A stretch of DNA of 64,000 bases from NCBI GenBank assembly GCA_030020825.1, contig CP125213.1:62001-126000 (forward strand), in the 5' to 3' direction. The position numbers were made by a program, and so were the translations under genes. Under the pieces are notes generated by a model. It worked only from the letters and a program-made list of their open reading frames with translations. It searched no databases and was not told the origin of the DNA. Source of the DNA: Candidatus Blochmannia vicinus. Lineage in GTDB: Bacteria; Pseudomonadota; Gammaproteobacteria; Enterobacterales; Enterobacteriaceae. Positions 56,950 to 64,000 of the stretch are shown here, piece by piece. The number at the start of each line of letters is the position of its first letter. Positions within the stretch are counted from its first letter, which is position 1.

Positions 56950-59313
56950 TCATGATAATGATGTATTAGGTATTGTTTCATAATGAAATGGGGCATTTTG
57001 TAGTGCTAATATTAAAACTTCGTCTATTTGCTTGACTGGGTGAATATCTAAGTTATTTACTACAATGGAAGGCATATCTTCCAGGTCTCTTTTATTTTCG
57101 TACGGTATTAATACTGTTTTAATACCTCCTCGATGTGCTGCTAATAATTTTTCCTTTAAACCTCCGATAGGCAATACTTGTCCTCTCAAAGTTATTTCTC
57201 CTGTCATAGCTACACTAGATTTAACGGAATTTCCTGTTAGACAAGAAACTAAAGCAGTACACATAGCAATTCCAGCACTAGGTCCATCTTTAGGAGTGGC
57301 TCCTTCAGGAACATGTACATGAATATCTTTTTTATCATAAAAATCAGTATTAATGCCTAATTTATCTGCACGTGCTCGTACTACAGTTAATGCGGCTTGA
57401 ATAGATTCTTGCATAACTTCACCTAAGGAACCAGTGTAAGTTAATTTTCCTTTTCCAGGAACACAAGCAGTTTCGATTGTTAAAAGATCTCCTCCTACTT
57501 CAGTCCAGGCTAGACCAGTTACCTGTCCAACACGGTTTTCTTGGTCTGCACGGGTGCAATCGTAACGTTGTACTCCAAGAAAATTTTTTAGATTGTTTTT
57601 ATCAATGGTTATATATTTAATTTTTTTATTCATTAATAGCATTTTAACTGTTTTTCGACATAATTTTGAAATTTCACGTTCTAAATTACGTACCCCCGCT
57701 TCACGCGTATAATGTCGAATAATTCCTATTAAAGCATCATCTTGAATGGTTAATTCTTCTGGTTTTAAAGCATTACGTTCTATTTGTTTAGTTAATAAGT
57801 GTTGTCGTGCTATATTTAATTTCTCGTCTTCGGTATAACCAGATAATCGGATTACTTCCATTCGATCTAATAAAGGACTTGGGATATTCATTGAATTGGA
57901 AGTAGCGACAAACATAACATCAGATAAATCGTAATCTATTTCTAAATAATGATCATTGAAAGCAGTATTTTGTTCGGGATCTAACACCTCTAATAAGGCA
58001 GCGGCTGGATCTCCGCGCATATCTAAAGACATTTTATCTATTTCATCTAAAAGAAATAATGGATTTCTTACACCAATTTTAGACATCTTCTGTATAAGTT
58101 TGCCAGGCATAGATCCAATATAAGTACGGCGGTGGCCTCTAATTTCTGCTTCATCACGCATTCCACCTAAAGCCATACGTACATATTTACGCCCAGTAGC
58201 TTTAGCAATAGACTGTCCAAGTGATGTTTTTCCTACTCCAGGCGGTCCTACTAAACATAAAATAGGTCCTTTTATTTTATTAATTCTGTTTTGTACCGCT
58301 AAATATTCTAAAATACGGTCTTTAACGCGCTCTAATCCATAATGATCTTTGTCCAGACTTTCTTGAGCTTTAAGTATATCTTTTTTCATTTTACTTCTTG
58401 CATGCCATGGAACTGATAGAATCCAATCAATATACCCACGCACTACAGTAGCTTCAGCTGACATAGGAGACATTAACTTTAACTTTTGCCATTCTGATTC
58501 TACTTTATCTCGTGCTTCTTTAGGCATTTTAGCCGCTTCTATTTTTCGTTTAAGAGCTTCATTTTCATCAATGATATCATCTAGCTCTCCTAGTTCTTTT
58601 TGAATAGCTTTCATTTGTTCATTTAAGTAATACTCACGTTGGCTTTTTTCCATTTGTTTTTTTACACGATTTCGAATACGTTTTTCGACTTGTAGTAGTT
58701 CAATTTCTGATTCCATCATTGCTATTAAATATTCTAGTCGTTTTGTAACATCTGACATTTCTAATATTGATTGTTTGTCATTTAATTTTAGTGGCATATG
58801 AGCGGAAATAGTATCAGCAAGACGATCTGCATTGTTAATATTATTTAGTGACACTAAAACTTCAGGTGGGATTTTTTTGTTAAGTTTAAGATATCCTTCA
58901 AATTGATTAATAACAGCACGCATTAGTATCTCTTGTTCACGTTCGTTTAATATTTTAGGCGCTAAAGAGCTTACATTAGCCTTAAAGTGGTTTCCGGTAT
59001 CTGTTAATTCAATGATACGAGCTCGAGTTAGTCCTTCAACTAATACCTTTACTGTCCCATCTGGTAGTTTTAGCATCTGTAATATCATGGATATTGTGCC
59101 AATTGAAAAAAGGTCATTGATATTTGGTTCATCAGTTGATGCTTCTTTTTGAGCTACCAACATAATTTTTTTGTCACCATTCATAGCAGATTCAAGGCAT
59201 CTAATTGATTTGTCTCGGCCAACAAACAGCGGAATTACCATGTGTGGATATACCACTACATCACGCAGAGGTAATACAGGGATTTCAATGCTCTCAGGTT
59301 GCTCAGTATTCAT
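56950..59313 (-). CDS. lon: ATP-dependent protease Lon
   Basis: Cytosolic AAA+ serine protease degrading misfolded and regulatory proteins. The 787-aa product (E. coli 784) has the N-terminal substrate domain (IPVLPLRDVVVYPHMVIPL), a coiled region (about 190-260), Walker A GPPGVGKTSLG, Walker B FLLDEIDKM, and a C-terminal protease domain with the catalytic serine in DGPSAGIAM and lysine in GLKEKLLAAHRGG. It is among the best-conserved genes in the window. A heat-shock promoter and a 5' hairpin precede it. Confidence 0.97.
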   Translation of the reverse strand: MNTEQPESIEIPVLPLRDVVVYPHMVIPLFVGRDKSIRCLESAMNGDKKIMLVAQKEASTDEPNINDLFSIGTISMILQMLKLPDGTVKVLVEGLTRARIIELTDTGNHFKANVSSLAPKILNEREQEILMRAVINQFEGYLKLNKKIPPEVLVSLNNINNADRLADTISAHMPLKLNDKQSILEMSDVTKRLEYLIAMMESEIELLQVEKRIRNRVKKQMEKSQREYYLNEQMKAIQKELGELDDIIDENEALKRKIEAAKMPKEARDKVESEWQKLKLMSPMSAEATVVRGYIDWILSVPWHARSKMKKDILKAQESLDKDHYGLERVKDRILEYLAVQNRINKIKGPILCLVGPPGVGKTSLGQSIAKATGRKYVRMALGGMRDEAEIRGHRRTYIGSMPGKLIQKMSKIGVRNPLFLLDEIDKMSLDMRGDPAAALLEVLDPEQNTAFNDHYLEIDYDLSDVMFVATSNSMNIPSPLLDRMEVIRLSGYTEDEKLNIARQHLLTKQIERNALKPEELTIQDDALIGIIRHYTREAGVRNLEREISKLCRKTVKMLLMNKKIKYITIDKNNLKNFLGVQRYDCTRADQENRVGQVTGLAWTEVGGDLLTIETACVPGKGKLTYTGSLGEVMQESIQAALTVVRARADKLGINTDFYDKKDIHVHVPEGATPKDGPSAGIAMCTALVSCLTGNSVKSSVAMTGEITLRGQVLPIGGLKEKLLAAHRGGIKTVLIPYENKRDLEDMPSIVVNNLDIHPVKQIDEVLILALQNAPFHYETIPNTSLS

Positions 59314-59354
59314 AGAGCTATCTCTCTTGGTTAAAGCTTTCCAGATTATAACAT

Positions 59355-59398
59355 TTTAAATATCTAGTTATATTATTATTATTAACTAGATATTTAAA
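59355..59398 (-). promoter_or_regulatory. 5' leader hairpin of lon
   Basis: Arms 59355-59370 and 59383-59398 form a 16-bp perfect stem with a 12-base loop of TAT repeats. It begins near the predicted transcription start and ends about 40 bases before the lon start codon. It could stabilise the mRNA or act as a temperature-sensitive structure; both are guesses. Confidence 0.55.
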
Positions 59399-59400
59399 GG

Positions 59401-59427
59401 ATATGGGGGTAAATCAATTATATTCAA
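59401..59427 (-). promoter_or_regulatory. Sigma-32 heat-shock promoter of lon
   Basis: On the minus strand, TTGAA (59423-59427) and CCCCATAT (59401-59408) are separated by 14 bases. The E. coli lon heat-shock promoter has the same TTGAA and CCCCATAT boxes with the same spacing. Such a GC-containing block stands out in this A+T-rich intergenic sequence, which suggests selection and an active sigma-32 (RpoH). Confidence 0.8.
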
Positions 59428-60613
59428 TATTGAGCATTATGAAAAGAAAAATAAATAATTATTTATTGGTGAATTGGCTTATCATTCAATATTTATTGAA
59501 ATTTTAGTGATTTTAAAATTCTATTTTTTAATTGAATTTTTGATTTTCAATCATTTTTTATTTTTTTAAAAAATATTTAGTATTTTTAACATTAAATGGA
59601 ATTATTAATTATTTTAAATTTTAAATATAATTATTTATTTTGTCGAAAATATAGTAGTATAACAGGTAATTATCATATATCTATTTTAGATTGATATCGA
59701 ATTAATTACATGATTTAAAACTATATTAATTATATTTTTGATTTAATTTATTAATTATTTTAAATAAAAAATTTTTATTTAATTTTTAAAATAAATAAGT
59801 AAAATAGAAAGTCATTGTTTGTTTTAAATTGAATATTATTCATAAAAATCAATAATATTAATAGTATAGTTGCAAATTTAATTTAATTTCGATCTCTATA
59901 TATTAGAGTGACATATTGATCTCATTTTGAAGTGGTTAATATTTATTTTGAAAAAATATTTTTGTTGTAAAATGATTTCAATTTATATTTCTAAATCAGA
60001 AACTAATAGTATTATTCAAAAATATTTATTCTTAATAATTTTAGATATAACTATTGCATATGTGTAAATATGTATATTATATGCACGTATCCTTATAAAG
60101 AATGAATAATTGTAGGAGATAAATGTCTTGAATGCGCTAAGTCATGTGTTACTAAATTTTTTGAGAATCTGTTTATATAAATAGGTTGTTCATATTTAAA
60201 TTTTTATGATGCTGTAATGAATGGTGAGTAGCTAAATACTGATAGTACTGTGAGGCTTCACATAATATTATAATATATTTGATCATAATATTATGTAAAA
60301 TTATATAAGGTATCAGAATAGTTCTCGTGTTTAACTTCAAAAAATTTTATTTATACATCTTATCTTAAATAAGATGTAGTGATTGTTTATTAAGTGCTGA
60401 TGAGATGTTATTTTTATTTATTATTTAATTCTATGTACTGATTATTCGTCGATGATGAATAATCTATAATACTTAAATTATAATTAAGTATATGTGAAAA
60501 GCACAATTTATTTTTTGAATGCAGATACTATTGTGGAATATAGTATCTGTGCATTAATCTAGTTATGTGATTTTTATTTAATAATAAAAATCCCGTATGT
60601 TTTATTATTTATT

Positions 60614-61954
60614 TTAAGATCCTGCTATCTTCATGGAAGATATTAATACAGACCCACAATGAATATGGCCTCTTGTTTCAGTATCACATCCAATAGAAAC
60701 AATATTACAGAACATTTTTTTTAAATTCCCAGCGATAGTAATTTCATTTACTGGATATTGAATATTTCCGTTTTCTACCCAAAATCCAGATACTCCACGT
60801 GAATAATTTCCGGTGATAATATTAATTCCTTGCCCCATTATACTAGTGACAATCAGTCCACGATGCATGTTTTTTATTAATTCTATAAAACTTAAATTTT
60901 GAGAACTAATATACCAATTATAAATACCATCAGCATGACCAGTAGTTTTTAGGCCTATTTTACGCGCAGAATAACTATTTAAAATCCAACTATTCAACAT
61001 CCCATTTTTTACGATAGTACGATTTAGTGTTTGTACTCCTTCACTATCAAACGGAGCAGAGCCTAAGCCTTTTAGGATATGTGGACGTTCCTGAATCGAT
61101 ATCCAAGAAGGGAAAATTTTTTTCTTCAAATAATTTAATAAAAAAGTAGATTTTTGGTATACATTGTTTCCGCAAATAGCTTCTGCTAAATGATGGAATA
61201 GACTCGTGGCTATTTCAGCAGAAAACAATACTGGAGATTCTGTTGTTTTAATTTTTTTTGAATGTAAATGATCTAATGCTCGTTGAGCACATTCTTGTCC
61301 AACCCATTCTGGTGAACGTAAATTATTGAATGAACGGCTTAATGTATATGCGTAATTTTGTTCCATAATACCATTACTTGAAGCAACTACACTACAACAT
61401 AAAGAATATTGGCTACTGGTGTAACTTTGTAACATACCATGACTATTTCCAAACACTTTAGTAGTAAAATAGCCGTTAAATTTACTTCCTTCGGTAGAAA
61501 TAATACGTTTATCATGATTTAATGCTGTTTTTTCTGCTGTAGATGCTAAAGCTGCACCTAATTTAGTATTTAAACCAATGGGATGAAATAGGTCAAGATT
61601 CATAGAATTGAATGCTAATAATTCTTTATCGGCAATACCAGAATATGGATCTGGGGAGGTATAACATGCTATATTTGCTGCGGCTTCAATAGTACGAATT
61701 ATTGCTTTTTCATTTAAATTACTTGAAAGAGCAGTTCCTTTTCTTTTTTGACGAAATATAGTTATATCTAAGATGTTATGACTATTAAATTCAACATTCT
61801 CCAGTTTTTCGTAACGAGTGCTAACAGTAATTCCTGTGGTTTTAATGATTGATACTTCTACTTCATTTGAATATGCATGTGCTAAATTTAAAGCTCGATC
61901 TACTATATTTTCTAGAAAGTTATGTTGTTGTGTCATATTATATACTATATCCAT
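60614..61954 (-). CDS. pmbA: TldD/PmbA protease complex subunit PmbA (TldE)
   Basis: Partner of TldD in a heterodimeric metalloprotease that unfolds and degrades peptides and, in E. coli, matures microcin B17. The 446-aa product (E. coli 450) has TTGITVSTRYEKLENVEFN, YTSPDPYSGIADKELLAF, VFGNSHGMLQSY, TPFDSEGVQ-like APFDSEGVQT and the end NEITIAGNLKKMF...GSVLISSMKIAG. Start 61954 is supported by AGGAGA. It lacks a zinc motif, as expected for this subunit. tldD lies 180 bases upstream on the same strand; the two are unlinked in E. coli. Confidence 0.95.
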   Translation of the reverse strand: MDIVYNMTQQHNFLENIVDRALNLAHAYSNEVEVSIIKTTGITVSTRYEKLENVEFNSHNILDITIFRQKRKGTALSSNLNEKAIIRTIEAAANIACYTSPDPYSGIADKELLAFNSMNLDLFHPIGLNTKLGAALASTAEKTALNHDKRIISTEGSKFNGYFTTKVFGNSHGMLQSYTSSQYSLCCSVVASSNGIMEQNYAYTLSRSFNNLRSPEWVGQECAQRALDHLHSKKIKTTESPVLFSAEIATSLFHHLAEAICGNNVYQKSTFLLNYLKKKIFPSWISIQERPHILKGLGSAPFDSEGVQTLNRTIVKNGMLNSWILNSYSARKIGLKTTGHADGIYNWYISSQNLSFIELIKNMHRGLIVTSIMGQGINIITGNYSRGVSGFWVENGNIQYPVNEITIAGNLKKMFCNIVSIGCDTETRGHIHCGSVLISSMKIAGS

Positions 61955-62134
61955 ATTATTCTCCTATAGTAAGAATCCTTTATCAAAAAATAGATTTTTG
62001 AAATATATATTATATAACAAATATCAAGTACTGATATGATTTTATATCGCAGCACATATATATAAAGTAATTATATTTGATAACACATAATTATTATTTA
62101 ATTACTACTAGTAATTAAATAATATATAAATTAA

Positions 62135-63610
62135 CTAGTTGGTCCCTCCAACAGTAATTTTATTTAATTTTATTGTCGGTTGACCTACTCCAACTGGTAT
62201 ACTTTGTCCGTTTTTTATACATGTTCCTATTCCTTTATCTAAAGATAAATCATTTCCAACCATAGAAATATTTTTCATTATTTCTATTCCTGATCCTATT
62301 AAAGTGGCTCCTTTTATAGATTTTGTTATATGACCTTTTTCAATTAAAAAAGCTTCAGATGCAGAAAATACAAATTTTCCCGATGTAATATCTACTTGCC
62401 CCCCATCAAAATTTGAAGCATATACTCCGTAATCTACACTGTTAATAATTTCTTCAGGAGTTGATTGGCCTGCTAGCATATAAGTATTAGTCATGCGTGG
62501 CATAGGTAAAGTAGCGTAAGATTCACGCCTACCATTTCCTGTTGAATCGCATCCCATTAGTTTAGCATTTAATTTATCTTGCATATATCCTACTAGAATA
62601 CCATTTTTAATTAAAATATTATATTGACCAGGAACCCCTTCATCATCAATAGTTAAGGATCCACGTAATTCTTTTAGTGTTGCATCATCTACTATTGTAC
62701 ATAATTCAGATGCTACTACGTTCCCAATTTTGTTAGTAAATACAGAACTACCTCGTCTATTGAAATCTCCTTCTAGTCCATGGCCTACTGCTTCATGTAA
62801 TAAAATACCGGGCCAACCTGATCCTAAAACTACTGTCATCACTCCTGCTGGAGCTGCTATAGATTCAAGATTAATTAGTCCCATTCGGACAGCATCTCTT
62901 GCCCAGTGGTCGGCTTTCGTGTCTCCTTCTATAATGGAACTAAAAAAATCATATCCAAATCTTCCACCACCACCACTTATTCCTTGTTCTCGTTTTCCGT
63001 TCTGTTCTACTTGTACTAATATAGATAAGCGCACTAATGGTCGAATATCAGCGGCTAAAGTACCATCTGTAGCTGTTACTAAAATTTGTTCATAAACACC
63101 TGATAAATTGGCATTAACTTTTTGTACTCTAGAATCAGTAGTTCGCGCTATTTTATCTATTCTCATTAATAATTCAATTTTTTCTTCTTTAGATACGCTA
63201 GATAATGGATTTATATAGGAATATATGGGTGGGTAAGTATATTGATGAGTAGAACGAACATATTTGTGTTTAGGAGCAACAACAACGGTATTATTACAGT
63301 GACGTTTATTAGTAATGCTAGTAGCAGCTTTCATGCTACATATCAATGCATCTAAAGTTAATTGATCGGTGTAAGCAAACCCTGTTTGCTCACCTGTAAT
63401 TACTCGTATGCCAGCACCTTGATCTATAGCATAAGATCCAGATCTTATAATACTATCTTCAAGAGTCCATGTTTCGTGAAAACACGATTGAAAATAAAGA
63501 TCCGCATAATCTACTTGAAATTTTTCTGTCATATTTAATAAATATGATAGATCATCATGTTGTAATTTATTGGGTGCGAGTAATTGTTCGCTAACAATAT
63601 CTAAATTCAT
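62135..63610 (-). CDS. tldD: TldD/PmbA protease complex subunit TldD
   Basis: Zinc-bearing subunit of the TldD-PmbA protease. The 491-aa product (E. coli 481) has the metal motif HEAVGHGLEGDFNRRGSS, GAGIRVITGEQTGFAYTDQ, SGGGGRFGYDFF, DDEGVPGQ, and MPRMTNTYM. Start 63610 is supported by AGGAG eight bases upstream. Its location next to pmbA brings the two partners together in this genome. Confidence 0.95.
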   Translation of the reverse strand: MNLDIVSEQLLAPNKLQHDDLSYLLNMTEKFQVDYADLYFQSCFHETWTLEDSIIRSGSYAIDQGAGIRVITGEQTGFAYTDQLTLDALICSMKAATSITNKRHCNNTVVVAPKHKYVRSTHQYTYPPIYSYINPLSSVSKEEKIELLMRIDKIARTTDSRVQKVNANLSGVYEQILVTATDGTLAADIRPLVRLSILVQVEQNGKREQGISGGGGRFGYDFFSSIIEGDTKADHWARDAVRMGLINLESIAAPAGVMTVVLGSGWPGILLHEAVGHGLEGDFNRRGSSVFTNKIGNVVASELCTIVDDATLKELRGSLTIDDEGVPGQYNILIKNGILVGYMQDKLNAKLMGCDSTGNGRRESYATLPMPRMTNTYMLAGQSTPEEIINSVDYGVYASNFDGGQVDITSGKFVFSASEAFLIEKGHITKSIKGATLIGSGIEIMKNISMVGNDLSLDKGIGTCIKNGQSIPVGVGQPTIKLNKITVGGTN

Positions 63611-64000
63611 ATAACTCCTATTGATACTATCAGATTAATGTTCTATATAACCACAATTTATTAATATATTCAAACTTTATATTATTTCATTTTCTATTAA
63701 TTTTTAGCATAACTTTTTTATTAAATATTAATTTTAAGTTTATAGTTTTTAATTTAGTTTATGCATTTAATTACGATGTTTGGAGATGTAAGTTTTATAT
63801 TAATTCGAATACCTTATTTTTATTAAAACCTATAAATCTTATTCTCAGTATACTGTATTTTGGAAGATTAAATAACATTTTTAAAAATATTGTTATTTGT
63901 TATGATTAAATATATATATATGCGTATATTTAATAATTTTAATTAATGTTTTAAAGTAAAAATATCTATAATTTGATAAGTTAATTCAAAGTTTATATAG
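63611..64000. other. Intergenic sequence at the right edge
   Basis: 390 A+T-rich bases upstream of tldD, running to the window end. No gene, RNA or clear promoter recognised. Confidence 0.5.

Larger units (their letters stand above)
59314..60613. other. 1.3-kb gene-free region lon/pmbA
   Basis: Apart from the lon promoter and leader hairpin at the left edge, I recognise nothing. clpX, the upstream neighbour of lon in E. coli, is not here; pmbA comes from a different ancestral location. The sequence is very A+T-rich with no open frame of interest. Confidence 0.6.

Noticed and set aside
62730..63095. 121-codon plus-strand frame opposite tldD
   Set aside because: It is antisense to the highly conserved metal-binding part of tldD and shows no protein-family character.

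Overview
This window looks like part of the chromosome of a reduced, A+T-rich gammaproteobacterial insect endosymbiont. The best fit is a Candidatus Blochmannia (carpenter-ant symbiont) type genome. Reasons: nearly every gene is a full-length enterobacterial orthologue with its Escherichia coli neighbours; coding sequence is strongly A/T-biased with long poly(A) runs; intergenic regions are long, A+T-rich and empty; there are no insertion sequences, phages, CRISPR arrays or restriction systems; tRNA genes lack an encoded CCA. The genus is an inference from gene content and order, not a database match.

Layout. 190-1947: pth and ychF (+). 2044-5020: ybhL and gpmA (-), then pgl (+). 5449-11026: the Tol-Pal envelope operon tolQRAB-pal-cpoB (-). 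11324-21105: a TCA block, sdhCDAB-sucABCD (-), running from 2-oxoglutarate to fumarate; gltA is absent from its usual place beside sdhC. 22668-30338: pgm (-), ybfF and fldA (+), glnS (-), nagB-nagA (+). 30727-31057: tRNA cluster Met-Leu-Gln. 31231-45500: ubiF (-), then a + strand block ybeZ-ybeY-ybeX-lnt-leuS-lptE-holA-rsfS-mrdA-mrdB for ribosome maturation, lipoprotein acylation, LPS transport, replication and cell shape. 45839-50645: EamA-type transporter, tRNA-Arg, folD, cysS and a frameshifted lpxH. 51529-59313: adk, dnaX, apt, 4.5S RNA and lon (-). 60614-63610: pmbA and tldD (-). Several ancestral E. coli-like segments are joined end to end, with nadD, rlmH, miaB, seqA, nagE, recR, ybaB and htpG missing from their expected slots.

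The genes form a coherent minimal set: a partial TCA cycle with ubiquinone-linked succinate dehydrogenase and an enzyme of ubiquinone synthesis (UbiF); a maintained outer membrane (Tol-Pal, LptE, LpxH, Lnt); rod-shape wall synthesis (PBP2/RodA); three aminoacyl-tRNA synthetases; and protein quality control (Lon, TldD/PmbA).

I see no new multi-gene system. The unusual signals are sequence-level. They are: ten perfectly identical 90-bp repeats in tolA; an lpxH frame broken at an A9 tract with all metal ligands preserved; many A9-A10 tracts in other genes; a possible slippage site in dnaX; very long perfect hairpins between genes, one containing the ubiF stop codon; G1:U72 acceptor ends in three of four tRNAs; and a sigma-32 promoter of lon with the same spacing as in E. 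coli.
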